Origin: Chryseobacterium gleum
GTDB taxonomy: Bacteria > Bacteroidota > Bacteroidia > Flavobacteriales > Flavobacteriaceae
Assembly (NCBI GenBank): GCA_945897915.1
Contig: CAMDGB010000002.1
Coordinates: 62,001-126,000 of the forward strand
Direction of reading: 5' to 3'
Length of the DNA stretch: 64,000 nt
Of the stretch, positions 24,316 through 34,480 are shown piece after piece. Each line of letters starts with the position of its first letter. Position 1 is the first letter of the stretch. Both the position numbers and the translations under genes were made by a program. Under the pieces are notes generated by a model, which worked only from the letters and a program-made list of their open reading frames with translations, had not been told where the DNA came from and ran no database searches.

Positions 24316-24960
24316 ATTTCAGTACTGGAAAACACTCAAAACTTCGTAAAAAAGCGACTAGAAAATACGGAAAGTGGTCATGATTGGTTTCATATAGAGC
24401 GGGTTTATAAAAATGCCTTATTAATTGCTAAAGAAGAAACTTGCAATATAGAAGTAGTTCAATTAGCGGCTTTATTGCACGACATTGCCGACAGTAAATT
24501 TCACGATGGCGATGAAACTATTGGTCCGAAAGTAGCTCGTGATTTTTTAACAAAAGAAAATGTTGCGGAAGAAATCATTTCTCATGTAGTAGCGATAATT
24601 GAAAATATTTCTTTTAAAGGAGGAAATTTCGAACAAAACTTGCATTCAAAAGAATTAGAAATTGTGCAAGACGCTGACAGACTTGATGCTATTGGCGCTA
24701 TTGGAATTGCTCGTACATTTAATTATGGTGGTTTTAAAAATAGAGATATTTATGATCCTCAAATTTTGCCAAATTTATCTATGTCAAAGGAAGAATATAA
24801 AAATTCTACCGCACCCACAATTAATCATTTTTACGAAAAATTATTGCTTTTAAAAGACAAAATGAATACGGAAACAGGTAAAAAAATCGCGCAAAAACGT
24901 CATGATTTTATGGAATCGTATTTAGAGCAATTTTATAATGAATGGAACGGAACTATTTAG
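24316..24960 (+). CDS. HD-domain phosphohydrolase
   Basis: HD-superfamily metal-dependent hydrolase of the YpgQ-like group, about 214 residues. Motifs are GHDWFHIERV, LLHDIADSKFHDGDE and QDADRLDAIGAIG, giving the H...HD...D metal set. No in-frame ATG precedes the domain. A TTG at 24292 opens a longer frame but lies in the stem of the desaturase terminator. An ATT at 24316 starts the sequence (I/M)SVLENTQNFVKK, a length typical of relatives, so I place the start there with low certainty. The substrate (nucleotide-like) is unknown. Confidence 0.78.
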   Translation: MSVLENTQNFVKKRLENTESGHDWFHIERVYKNALLIAKEETCNIEVVQLAALLHDIADSKFHDGDETIGPKVARDFLTKENVAEEIISHVVAIIENISFKGGNFEQNLHSKELEIVQDADRLDAIGAIGIARTFNYGGFKNRDIYDPQILPNLSMSKEEYKNSTAPTINHFYEKLLLLKDKMNTETGKKIAQKRHDFMESYLEQFYNEWNGTI

Positions 24961-24984
24961 TAAGCAATGTTCAATTATAAGTAT

Positions 24985-25021
24985 AAAAAAAGCAGTTTTC
25001 AAAAATGAAAACTGCTTTTTT
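24985..25021. terminator. bidirectional terminator between the HD hydrolase and gdhA
   Basis: AAAAAAGCAGTTTTC and GAAAACTGCTTTTTT form a 15-bp perfect stem with a 6-nt loop, with an A-run before and a T-run after, so it serves both convergent genes. Confidence 0.9.
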
Positions 25022-25041
25022 ATTTATAATAGTAAGTAAGA

Positions 25042-26475
<1,434 letters not shown>

Positions 26476-26662
26476 TTAATTTATACGTGAACAACCTATA
26501 AAAAAATAAGAAATCATCAAAAAAACAACATAATGTCACAGTTTTAAAAGCACAAAATCATTTCTACTAAAAAATAATTATTATGCTTATTAAAATAATT
26601 TTCTTCGCTTTTGGTATGCTAATTGATATTTATTTTATAAATTTACCTCATATATTGAAATT

Positions 26663-27001
26663 ATGGCAAAAAATTACATTTATATTATTCTATTTTTCTT
26701 ATCATTTAGTTTGAGTGCTGTTGCTCAAGAAAGCAAAAACAGCAGTTCATCTAGATCGCAAGAACCTACTATTGAAGGATTGAGTTTGTACCCAAACCCT
26801 AACAATACTGGGAAAGTTTACATTACTTCCAAATTAAATTTAGATAAAAAAGTTGAAATTTTTGATGTATTAGGAAAAAAAGTAATTGATGCTACTTTAT
26901 ACACTAAAGAATTAAACATCTCTAATTTGAACCCAGGTGTTTACATCATTAAAATTAAAGAAGGTGAAGCTTCAGCAACTAGAAAACTGATTGTTAACTA
27001 G
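26663..27001 (+). CDS. small secreted protein made of a signal peptide and a T9SS type A sorting domain
   Basis: A 112-residue protein. Residues 1-21 are a Sec signal peptide (ending SAVAQ), residues 22-36 a Ser-rich linker, and residues of about 38-112 a T9SS type A C-terminal sorting domain: LSLYPNPNNTGKVYITS, then VEIFDVLGKKV and NLNPGVYIIKI. Almost no passenger remains, so either the sorting domain itself is the product or this is a remnant of a larger protein. It is followed 102 bp later by a larger T9SS substrate with a closely similar domain. The function is unknown. Confidence 0.85.
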   Translation: MAKNYIYIILFFLSFSLSAVAQESKNSSSSRSQEPTIEGLSLYPNPNNTGKVYITSKLNLDKKVEIFDVLGKKVIDATLYTKELNISNLNPGVYIIKIKEGEASATRKLIVN

Positions 27002-27072
27002 TTATTGATTTATCTTTATTAAATTTACATTAATTTTATGAGACCAGTGCGTCCTAAAGTTAATTTTGTTTC

Positions 27073-27080
27073 TATATTTG
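27073..27080 (+). promoter_or_regulatory. minus-7 box TATATTTG for the 625-residue T9SS substrate
   Basis: Exact TAnnTTTG, 23 bp before the ATG at 27104. It lies within the longer frame that starts at 27038, which argues against that earlier start. Confidence 0.55.
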
Positions 27081-27103
27081 TACTCAACTTAATTTCTAAA
27101 AAA

Positions 27104-28981
27104 ATGAAAAAAATTTACTTTTTACTTTCTTGTTTATTAACTATTTCTAGTTTTGGACAATTATTTACAGAAGATTTTAACTATGCAGACAATGCTTTGC
27201 TAACAGCTAATGGTTGGACAGCACATAGCGGAACAACTGCGCAAATTGATGTTGGAACTTCTAACGGTTTAAATTATACTGGTTATTCAGGAACAACAGG
27301 TTTCACTGCCTCAGCCATAGGCAACGCTGCTAGATTAGACAATACTGGAGAGGATGTAAATAAAGCTTTTTCAACTCCTATAACATCTGGTGATTTATAT
27401 ATTTCATTTTTAGTAAACGTAACAACTGCAGTTGATGGTTATTTCTTAAGTTTAGGAACTGGCACTACTACTTTTTTTGCAAGATTTTATGCAAAACCAT
27501 CTACTACTTCTGGTAAAATAAATTTTGGAATTGGCAATTCCGCAGCATCTTATTCTAGTACAGATTTTGAGCCAAACACAACCTATTTAGCGGTTATTAA
27601 ATATGGTGTTTCAGCAACTGGCCCAGTTAGTTTATGGATTATTCCTGCCTCAATTCCAGTAACAGAAGCTGCTGCAGGAGTGCCAACCGCTACAGCAACT
27701 GGTTCTGGAGGAGCGAGTGTAGCTGGAGTTTATTTAAGACAATACAACGCTTCGCAAAATATTACTATTGATGGGCTAAGAGTATACCCAACTTGGTTTA
27801 ATACCTCTGCTTGTCCTTTATCATTAGGTACTGAAGTTACTGTTTGTAATGGTACTACTTCAGCAATTGATACTTATAATGTAACAATTCCATTTACAGG
27901 TGGAAATAGCGGGTCATATACTTTATCGACTTCAAGTGGAACTATTTCTGGCGCAAATCCATCATCAGTAGCAACTGGAGATATTATCGTTTCTGGTGTA
28001 AGTGAAGGAACAAATATTACTTTAACTATTGGAGGAGCCTGTGCGTTCAACAAAGTAGTTACTGCTCCTGAATGTAAAGTAATTAATCCGTTACCTGTTA
28101 ACGAACCTTTCAATTATACTGCTGGAACAACATTAAACACATCTCAAATGTGGACTAATGTTTCAACAGGATCAGATGAAATTACCACAATTTCTGGAAA
28201 CCTATCATATACCGGTATTGCCTCTACAGGAAACTCTGTTTCATTTGCTGGCACAGGAAGTGATACAAAAATACCATTTACAGAAACAACATCAGGTAAT
28301 TTATACACATCTTTTTTAGTTAGTGTAACTAATTTAACCGGTGTTTCTATAACAGGTACTACCTATTTTGCAACTCTTTCTAATGCAGCAAATACATTTA
28401 CAACTGCTAGAATTTATTTTAAAACAGATGGTACTCAATTTCAATATGGAGTAAGTCCATCAACTTTAGCGACTGATATAGTATGGTCTCCTAACTTATA
28501 TTCAATTGGTTCTACTCAATATTTGGTTATTGGATATGATTTTACAAGCAATTTAATGTCTTTATATGAAAATCCAAGTATCGGAGGCTCAGCTTCTTCT
28601 ACCGTATCCATTACACCTGCAGCCGCATTCACAAGTTTGGCTAATTTCGTTCTAAGACAAGATAGTGCTACTTCAACTCCTGCTATGACTATTGATGAGC
28701 TAAAAATTACAACTACTCCTAACTTCACTTTAGCAAACCAATCTTTCTCACAAATTGACGGATTGAAAATGTATCCAAATCCAGCGAAAAATAATTTATT
28801 TATTGAAACTGCTTTAAATAGTGATATCAATGTATCAATAATCGATGTTTTAGGAAAAGAAGTAATCAATTCGAAAGTGAGTAATAATGCTGTAAATATT
28901 TCTGGTTTAACTCCAGGTATGTACATAGTAAAGATTACTGAAGAAGGAAAAACATCAACTAAAAAATTAATTATTGAATAA
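27104..28981 (+). CDS. T9SS-secreted protein with two jelly-roll-like domains
   Basis: A 625-residue secreted protein. It starts at ATG 27104, directly before a signal peptide (MKKIYFLLSCLLTISSFGQ). Two long beta domains follow the same plan. The first (about residues 20-230) opens with FTEDFNYADNALL and ends TIDGLRVYPT; the second (about 325-545) opens with VNEPFNYTAGTTLN and ends TIDELKITTTPNF. A short Cys-bearing linker (about 230-325) separates them. Residues of about 552-625 (LKMYPNPAKNN onward) are a T9SS type A sorting domain. It looks like a lectin/LamG-like adhesin or carbohydrate-binding surface protein; no catalytic motif is visible. Confidence 0.82.
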   Translation: MKKIYFLLSCLLTISSFGQLFTEDFNYADNALLTANGWTAHSGTTAQIDVGTSNGLNYTGYSGTTGFTASAIGNAARLDNTGEDVNKAFSTPITSGDLYISFLVNVTTAVDGYFLSLGTGTTTFFARFYAKPSTTSGKINFGIGNSAASYSSTDFEPNTTYLAVIKYGVSATGPVSLWIIPASIPVTEAAAGVPTATATGSGGASVAGVYLRQYNASQNITIDGLRVYPTWFNTSACPLSLGTEVTVCNGTTSAIDTYNVTIPFTGGNSGSYTLSTSSGTISGANPSSVATGDIIVSGVSEGTNITLTIGGACAFNKVVTAPECKVINPLPVNEPFNYTAGTTLNTSQMWTNVSTGSDEITTISGNLSYTGIASTGNSVSFAGTGSDTKIPFTETTSGNLYTSFLVSVTNLTGVSITGTTYFATLSNAANTFTTARIYFKTDGTQFQYGVSPSTLATDIVWSPNLYSIGSTQYLVIGYDFTSNLMSLYENPSIGGSASSTVSITPAAAFTSLANFVLRQDSATSTPAMTIDELKITTTPNFTLANQSFSQIDGLKMYPNPAKNNLFIETALNSDINVSIIDVLGKEVINSKVSNNAVNISGLTPGMYIVKITEEGKTSTKKLIIE

Positions 28982-29000
28982 TTAATTTTAACACATATTC

Positions 29001-29033
29001 AAAAAAGCACCAATTAATGTTGGTGCTTTTTTT
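29001..29033 (+). terminator. intrinsic terminator after the T9SS substrate gene
   Basis: AAAAAAGCACCAA (29001-29013) and TTGGTGCTTTTTT (29020-29032) form a 13-bp perfect stem with a T-run. Confidence 0.9.
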
Positions 29034-29057
29034 ATACCCAAAAATCAGAAAAGATAC

Positions 29058-29086
29058 TTGCAACTAATATTCTTTTTCTACTTTTG
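29058..29086 (+). promoter_or_regulatory. promoter TTG-N18-TACTTTTG for the LuxE-like gene
   Basis: TTG at 29058-29060 and TACTTTTG at 29079-29086, 18 bp apart, match both Bacteroidota promoter elements. The ATG follows after only 4 nt, so transcription probably starts at or next to it. Confidence 0.7.
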
Positions 29087-29090
29087 TATC

Positions 29091-30071
29091 ATGATTTCAC
29101 AAGAAGACATTTTTGCTATTTCCTCTAAAAAAGAATTTGAAAAAATTACTTTAAAAGTTTTTCGTCATCAATACGAAAACAACAATGTGTATCAAGCATT
29201 TTGTAATCATTTAGGTAAAAACCCAAGTAATGTCAAGCAAATAAATGCCATTCCGTTTTTGCCTGTACAATTTTTTAAATCGGAAACAATAGTATCTAAT
29301 TCAAACCAAGTTCAAGCTGTTTTTACCAGTAGCGGTACAACAGGCGCTATAACAAGTCGGCATTTTGTAACAGATATTTCGGTATACGAAAATAGCTACA
29401 CCCTTGCTTTTGCTCAATTTTATGGAAATATTCAGGAATATTGCGTTTTGGCTTTACTTCCATCCTATTTAAAAAGAGACGGTTCCTCGTTAATTTATAT
29501 GGTTTCTGATTTGATTGCAAAAAGTAATCATAAAGACAGTGGATTTTATCTAAATAATCTTGAACAACTTGCTAATAAAATTATTGAACTTGAAAATAAA
29601 GGCCAAAATATTCTATTGATAGGAGTTACTTATGCTTTATTAGACCTAATTGAATTCAAAAAATTCAACTTAAAAAACACCATAATTATGGAAACTGGTG
29701 GTATGAAAGGCAAGCGAAAAGAAATCATAAGAGAAGAATTACACAAAACCCTATGCGAAGGATTTGGAGTGAACATTATACATTCGGAATACGGAATGAC
29801 CGAACTATTATCTCAAGCGTATTCGTTAGGAAACGGTATTTTTGAATGTCCTTTATGGATGGATATACTAATTAGAGATACGGAAGACGCTTTTCAATAT
29901 GTTGAAAATGGAAAAACTGGTGGCATCAATGTGATTGATTTGGCGAATATAAATTCCTGCTCGTTTATTGCAACGCAAGATTTAGGAAAAAAACACCAAA
30001 ATATGACTTTTGAAGTATTGGGAAGATTTGACAATTCTGACATTAGAGGTTGTAATTTAATGGTTTATTAA
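29091..30071 (+). CDS. LuxE/PaaK-like acyl-protein synthetase family protein
   Basis: A 326-residue adenylate-forming enzyme of the LuxE group. It starts at ATG 29091 (MISQEDIFAISSKKEFE); an earlier in-frame start at 29058 lies inside the promoter. The family's Ser/Thr-rich nucleotide loop is visible as VFTSSGTTGAITSRH, followed by LALLPSYLKRDGSSLIYM and the later IHSEYGMTELLSQAY. LuxE activates fatty acids in bioluminescence, but stand-alone relatives in Bacteroidota have unknown substrates. TatD and an acyltransferase lie downstream in the same direction (gap 9 bp to TatD), so an operon is likely. Confidence 0.85.
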   Translation: MISQEDIFAISSKKEFEKITLKVFRHQYENNNVYQAFCNHLGKNPSNVKQINAIPFLPVQFFKSETIVSNSNQVQAVFTSSGTTGAITSRHFVTDISVYENSYTLAFAQFYGNIQEYCVLALLPSYLKRDGSSLIYMVSDLIAKSNHKDSGFYLNNLEQLANKIIELENKGQNILLIGVTYALLDLIEFKKFNLKNTIIMETGGMKGKRKEIIREELHKTLCEGFGVNIIHSEYGMTELLSQAYSLGNGIFECPLWMDILIRDTEDAFQYVENGKTGGINVIDLANINSCSFIATQDLGKKHQNMTFEVLGRFDNSDIRGCNLMVY

Positions 30072-30080
30072 AAAAATAAA

Positions 30081-30848
30081 ATGATTTTAACAGATACACA
30101 TACCCATTTATATTCTGAAGAATTTTCTGAAGACAGAGAAAAAATGATTAAAAGCGCAATTGATTTGGGCGTTTCTAGACTTTTTGTGCCTTCTATAGAT
30201 AGTAGTTATACCCAAAAAATGTATGCTTTAGAAGCACAATATCCAGAAAATGTGTTTTTAATGATTGGGCTACATCCGTGTTATGTAAAAGAAAATTATG
30301 AAGACGAATTGGCGCATGTAATTACCGAATTAGCAAGTAGAAAATTTGCAGCAATTGGCGAAATCGGTATAGATTTATTTTGGGACAAATCGTTTTTAAA
30401 ACAACAACAAGCTGTTTTTGTAAAGCAAATTCAACTCGCCAAACAATATAAACTTCCGATAAATATTCATTGCAGAGACGCTTTTAATGAAGTGCTTGAA
30501 ATTTTAGAACAAGAAAAATCGGCAGAATTATGGGGGATTTTCCATTGTTTTACTGGCGATTTCAATCAAGCAAAACAAGCCATTTCTTGCGGTATGAAAT
30601 TAGGAATTGGCGGCGTTGCCACTTTTAAAAATGGGAAAATTGATCAATTTTTAAATGAAATTGACCTCAAACATATTGTTTTAGAAACCGACGCACCCTA
30701 TTTAGCGCCCGTGCCGTATAGAGGAAAACGCAATGAAAGTAGTTATATTAAAGTAATAGCTGAAAAATTATCAGAAATTTATCAGTTGCCAATTGAAGAT
30801 ATAGCGGGAATTACCACACAAAACAGTAAAGATGTCTTCGGATTTTAA
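30081..30848 (+). CDS. TatD-family metal-dependent hydrolase
   Basis: A 255-residue TIM-barrel deoxyribonuclease-type hydrolase. Metal-site motifs in order are DTHTHLY (residues 5-11), AIGEIGIDLFWDK, INIHCRDAF, FHCFTGD and ETDAPYLAP. It follows the LuxE-like gene by 9 bp. TatD proteins act as 3'-5' exonucleases on DNA or RNA or as D-aminoacyl-type hydrolases; which applies here cannot be said. Confidence 0.94.
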   Translation: MILTDTHTHLYSEEFSEDREKMIKSAIDLGVSRLFVPSIDSSYTQKMYALEAQYPENVFLMIGLHPCYVKENYEDELAHVITELASRKFAAIGEIGIDLFWDKSFLKQQQAVFVKQIQLAKQYKLPINIHCRDAFNEVLEILEQEKSAELWGIFHCFTGDFNQAKQAISCGMKLGIGGVATFKNGKIDQFLNEIDLKHIVLETDAPYLAPVPYRGKRNESSYIKVIAEKLSEIYQLPIEDIAGITTQNSKDVFGF

Positions 30849-30904
30849 AATTTGTTAACGTATAATTCCTATTTTTTTCGTTTTTTTGTAGATTAAAATA
30901 AAGT

Positions 30905-32032
30905 ATGTCGAAATTTGATAAAATACGTCCTTTTTATGATGCTGAAGTAAACGATGCTATTCGTGCTTCCATAAATCATCCTATGATGAAAGCATTGGTG
31001 GATTTTGCGTATCCAAATACTGAGGAATCAGTCTGGAAAGAGCAATTGCTTCGTACACATTCTATAAGAGATTTTCAAATTAATTTTGCGTATCACGCCA
31101 TAAAAAAAATATTAGAAAAAAGTTCTGACGGACTAACCACATCTGGATTTGAAAAACTGGAGCCAAATACATCTTATTTTTTTATATCAAACCACAGAGA
31201 TATTATTTTAGACACCTGTTTGTTAAACGTATGCTTACACGAACATGGCTTGGTAATGACTGCTTCTGCTATTGGAGATAATTTAGTGAAAAAAGATTTT
31301 TTACTGATGCTTTCCAAACTGAATAGAAATTTTTTAGTGCAAAGAAATCTATCACCACGAGAATTATTAGAAAGTTCTAAATTACTATCAGAATATATGT
31401 ATCGATTGGTATCGAAAGAAAATCGTTCGGTATGGATTGCGCATCGTGAAGGCAGAACTAAGGATGGAAATGATGCTACGCATTCTGGTGTTTTAAAAAT
31501 GATAGCAATGGCTTCTGATGAAAAAAACAATATGGATTTCTTTAAGAAAATTAAAATTGTTCCTGTTTCTATTTCTTACGAATATGATCCAACTGATGCA
31601 TTAAAAATTCCTCAATTAATGGCTGAAGCCAATGATGAAATTTATACTAAAGAAAAAAACGAAGATTTTATTACACTATTAAGTGGCATTATTGGACAGA
31701 AAAAACGCATACACATTCATGTTGGCGATGTTTTAGATCATGAATTAGACTTGATTTCTGAAGAAACAACTAATACAAACAAACAAATGTCGGCTTTAGC
31801 ACAAGTTATTGACGATTCTATATTGCAGTCCTACAAAATTTGGCCTACTAATTATATTGCTTACGACATACTTCATCAAGCCACTACTTATTCAGATTAT
31901 TATACTGAAAAAGAAAAGCAACTTTTTGAACGCAGATTAGAATTAAAAATAAATGCAGATGACAATAAAATGAAAGAAAGTTTTTTAGCTATGTATGCCA
32001 ATCCAGTAATTAATAAATTAAAATACCAATAA
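30905..32032 (+). CDS. glycerol-3-phosphate acyltransferase-like membrane protein
   Basis: A 375-residue PlsC-superfamily acyltransferase. The HX4D motif is SNHRDIILD (about residue 99), and the phosphate-binding block is AHREGRTKDGND. It has no clear transmembrane anchor and a long C-terminal extension (ESFLAMYANPVINKL). It probably acylates glycerol-phosphate or lysolipid at the inner face of the membrane. One base separates it from the TTG start of asparaginase, so the two are translationally linked. Confidence 0.85.
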   Translation: MSKFDKIRPFYDAEVNDAIRASINHPMMKALVDFAYPNTEESVWKEQLLRTHSIRDFQINFAYHAIKKILEKSSDGLTTSGFEKLEPNTSYFFISNHRDIILDTCLLNVCLHEHGLVMTASAIGDNLVKKDFLLMLSKLNRNFLVQRNLSPRELLESSKLLSEYMYRLVSKENRSVWIAHREGRTKDGNDATHSGVLKMIAMASDEKNNMDFFKKIKIVPVSISYEYDPTDALKIPQLMAEANDEIYTKEKNEDFITLLSGIIGQKKRIHIHVGDVLDHELDLISEETTNTNKQMSALAQVIDDSILQSYKIWPTNYIAYDILHQATTYSDYYTEKEKQLFERRLELKINADDNKMKESFLAMYANPVINKLKYQ

Positions 32033-32033
32033 A

Positions 32034-33071
32034 TTGAAAGCAAATCAAAAGCCAAATATCTTATTAATTTATACCGGCGGAACTATTGGCATGATTAAAG
32101 ATGCCGATAGTGGAGTGCTAAAGGCCTTTGATTTTAAAAAACTAATAAAAGGCATTCCAGAACTTAAATTATTAGATTGCAATATTGAAACCGTTTCATT
32201 TGAAAGACCAATTGATTCGTCCAATATGCAAATTTCAGATTGGCAAAAAACAGCTTCAATTATTGAAGAAAATTATGCGAATTTTGAAGGTTTTGTGGTG
32301 TTACACGGATCGGATACGATGTCTTATAGCGCTTCAGCATTAAGTTTTATGTTCGAGAATTTAAATAAACCAATTGTTTTTACGGGCTCTCAATTACCCA
32401 TTGGCGATTTACGTACAGATGCAAAAGAAAATCTAATAACCGCCATTCAAATTGCATCTTTGCAAGAAAAAGGGGAGCCTGTTATTCAAGAAGTTTCGCT
32501 TTATTTTGAATATAAATTATACAGAGGAAACCGAACTACAAAAATAAGCGCCGAACATTTTAACGCCTTTGCTTCACCAAATTTTCCTGAACTTGTAGAG
32601 TCAGGCGTGCATTTAAATGTAAATAATGAAGTGCTTATAAAAGAAAAAAAATCTAAAAAATTAAAAGTTAATACTAATTTTGATGATAATGTATTAATTT
32701 TAAAATTATTCCCTGGTATTAACAAAACCATTTTAAACGCTATTTTGCATACTCCAAATTTAAAAGGTGTCGTTTTAGAAACCTATGGCTCAGGAAATGC
32801 ACCAATGGAAAATTGGTTTATTGATGAAATTGAAAACGCCATACAACGTGGGATTCATATAATTAATGTAACACAATGTAGTGGAGGAGCGGTTTTAATG
32901 GGCGCTTATGAAACCAGTACAAGATTAAAAGAAATTGGTTTAATTTCTGGAAAAAATATCACAACTGAAGCAGCTATAACAAAATTAATGTATTTGTTAG
33001 GCCAAAACGTGGCTAGCTCGGTTTTTAAGACTATTTTTGAAACCCCTTTACGAGGTGAAATGAATGATTAA
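32034..33071 (+). CDS. ansA: type I L-asparaginase
   Basis: A 345-residue cytoplasmic asparaginase that converts asparagine to aspartate and ammonia. The start is a TTG at 32034, one base after the upstream stop; the next residues (MKANQKPNILLIYTGGTIGM) begin at the expected distance from the catalytic Thr of YTGGTIG. The second catalytic block is VLHGSDTMSYSA. There is no signal peptide, consistent with the type I cytoplasmic form. tRNA-Ser follows 4 bp later on the same strand. Confidence 0.94.
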   Translation: MKANQKPNILLIYTGGTIGMIKDADSGVLKAFDFKKLIKGIPELKLLDCNIETVSFERPIDSSNMQISDWQKTASIIEENYANFEGFVVLHGSDTMSYSASALSFMFENLNKPIVFTGSQLPIGDLRTDAKENLITAIQIASLQEKGEPVIQEVSLYFEYKLYRGNRTTKISAEHFNAFASPNFPELVESGVHLNVNNEVLIKEKKSKKLKVNTNFDDNVLILKLFPGINKTILNAILHTPNLKGVVLETYGSGNAPMENWFIDEIENAIQRGIHIINVTQCSGGAVLMGAYETSTRLKEIGLISGKNITTEAAITKLMYLLGQNVASSVFKTIFETPLRGEMND

Positions 33072-33075
33072 AAAT

Positions 33076-33160
33076 AGAGAGGTGGCCGAGTGGCTGAAGG
33101 CGCACGCTTGGAAAGCGTGTATATGGCAACATATCGAGGGTTCGAATCCCTTCCTCTCTG
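33076..33160 (+). tRNA. tRNA-Ser (anticodon GGA)
   Basis: An 85-nt cloverleaf with long variable arm. The 7-bp acceptor stem AGAGAGG/CCTCTCT is perfect, with discriminator G at 33160. The anticodon stem CACGC/GCGTG encloses TTGGAAA, giving anticodon GGA at 33110-33112. The T-arm has GTTCGAAT. CCA is not encoded. It reads UCC and UCU codons. It lies 4 bp after ansA, so it may be processed from that transcript. Confidence 0.97.
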
Positions 33161-33207
33161 CTAAACTGTAGTGTTTTTAGACAATTTAAAAACAATAACT
33201 ATTACAC

Positions 33208-33852
33208 ATGAGAATATTATTTTTTTTATTGATTCCGTTTTTTTGTTTCTCACAAGGAATAAAACCTGTCGAAATAGATTCGCTTTACAGAGAAGATCAA
33301 TTTTATGCCTCTTTAAGTTATAATTTAATACATAATCGGCCAGAAGGCTTTAAGCAATTTTCTTTTTCACCCGGAGTAACCTTTGGAATTTTGAGAGACA
33401 TTCCTATTTCTAAAAACAGACATTGGGCTATTGCTCCAGGTATTGGCTATTCGTACAATAACATCAAACAATTTATAAATTCTGAAGAAATTGTTGGTGC
33501 TACAGAAAACACAACGTCTGAAAATATTAGAACTATAATTACTAATCATAGTTTTGATTTTCCTTTAGAAATTAGATGGCGAAATTCAACCCCAAATAGC
33601 CACAGTTTTTGGAGAATTTATACTGGATTAAAAACAAGTTATGTGTTTAATTCAAAATTAAAATTAGAGTCCACAACAGAAAGTACTAAAAAATCTATTT
33701 CAGACGAAATAAATCGTTGGCAATATGGTGCTTATATTTCTGTTGGATTTAATACTTGGAACCCATACATTTATTATGGTTTAAACCCAATCTTTAAAGA
33801 AGGTTCCAAAATGAGTAATTTTAATGTTGGTTTTATTTTTTATATATTGTAA
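33208..33852 (+). CDS. outer-membrane beta-barrel protein, PorT-like
   Basis: A 214-residue protein with a Sec signal peptide (residues 1-16, ending FFCFSQ). The rest alternates hydrophobic and polar residues in barrel style (FYASLSYNLIH, FSFSPGVTFGIL, WAIAPGIGYSYNN) and ends with FNVGFIFYIL. This fits the PorT-like small outer-membrane barrels of Bacteroidota, although it is not clearly PorT itself of the T9SS. It overlaps the convergent membrane-protein gene by 13 bp at the stop codons. Confidence 0.75.
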   Translation: MRILFFLLIPFFCFSQGIKPVEIDSLYREDQFYASLSYNLIHNRPEGFKQFSFSPGVTFGILRDIPISKNRHWAIAPGIGYSYNNIKQFINSEEIVGATENTTSENIRTIITNHSFDFPLEIRWRNSTPNSHSFWRIYTGLKTSYVFNSKLKLESTTESTKKSISDEINRWQYGAYISVGFNTWNPYIYYGLNPIFKEGSKMSNFNVGFIFYIL

Positions 33853-34451
33853 AACCATATAAATATTTGTGGTAAACCTCCAAGTAGTATTCCTGCAATC
33901 AACTCTATCGGTGTATGTGCCTTCGTATATAATCTTGAGGAGGCTACAAAACCCATACAAAGTATTAAATAAGCTACAGTATAAAGTGCTGATATTTCTA
34001 AATAACTGGTAAACATCAACACAAAAACAGCCAAAGAAGTACACCCTATCATGTGCAAACTAGCTTTAAATCGAAAGATTACAGAAACAAACACCAAAAA
34101 AGCACTCATAAACCCTGCTTGAAAAAACTTAAATAATTCTGGAAAATGGGTTTCTAAAAGCGTAAACTTCAACAACAAATACAATAATACTAATTGAATA
34201 AAAATCGGTAATCTTCTTTCTTCAAGAGTGGCTTCTGTGAATGATTTTATTTTTTTAAAAACTTTTAATAACGAATAAAAACTAATAGGTAAAAGTATTG
34301 TAAGAATAAAAATTTGAATACACGACAAATATATTTCGGCCAAAAAATTGGTGTTTGCTGTAAACAAAAAATATAATATTGCTCCGTAAAGCGATATGAA
34401 TATCGGATGAAAAATATATGAAAACGGGTTTAAAAGATATTTTATAAACAA
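33840..34451 (-). CDS. polytopic membrane protein resembling the PAP2 phosphatase family
   Basis: A 203-residue inner-membrane protein with five to six predicted spans. The end RLYTKAHTPIELIAGILLG resembles the third PAP2 motif (S-R-x5-H-x3-D), but the Asp is replaced by Glu, and FKASLHMIGCTS resembles the second; the first (KxxxxxxRP) is only loosely met by EERRLP. It may be a degenerate PAP2-like protein. The start is a TTG at 34451, with no better ATG. It is downstream of rpoN on the same strand (gap 29 bp). Confidence 0.7.
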   Translation of the reverse strand: MFIKYLLNPFSYIFHPIFISLYGAILYFLFTANTNFLAEIYLSCIQIFILTILLPISFYSLLKVFKKIKSFTEATLEERRLPIFIQLVLLYLLLKFTLLETHFPELFKFFQAGFMSAFLVFVSVIFRFKASLHMIGCTSLAVFVLMFTSYLEISALYTVAYLILCMGFVASSRLYTKAHTPIELIAGILLGGLPQIFIWFYNI

Positions 34452-34480
34452 TTGAAACAGATTTAATAGTTTTGAAAAAG

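Noticed and set aside
26583-26714. Small hydrophobic open frame of 43 codons starting before the sorting-domain gene
   Set aside because: It overlaps the start of the clear T9SS gene in another frame, has no promoter or conserved features, and its composition is what AT-rich DNA gives by chance.
27038-27103. Longer N-terminus of the 625-residue T9SS substrate
   Set aside because: It would hide the signal peptide, and a TATATTTG promoter box lies inside it.
33076-33160. tRNA-Ser as an integration site for a mobile element
   Set aside because: No integrase or repeated 3' tRNA segment is found nearby; the downstream gene is an ordinary outer-membrane protein.
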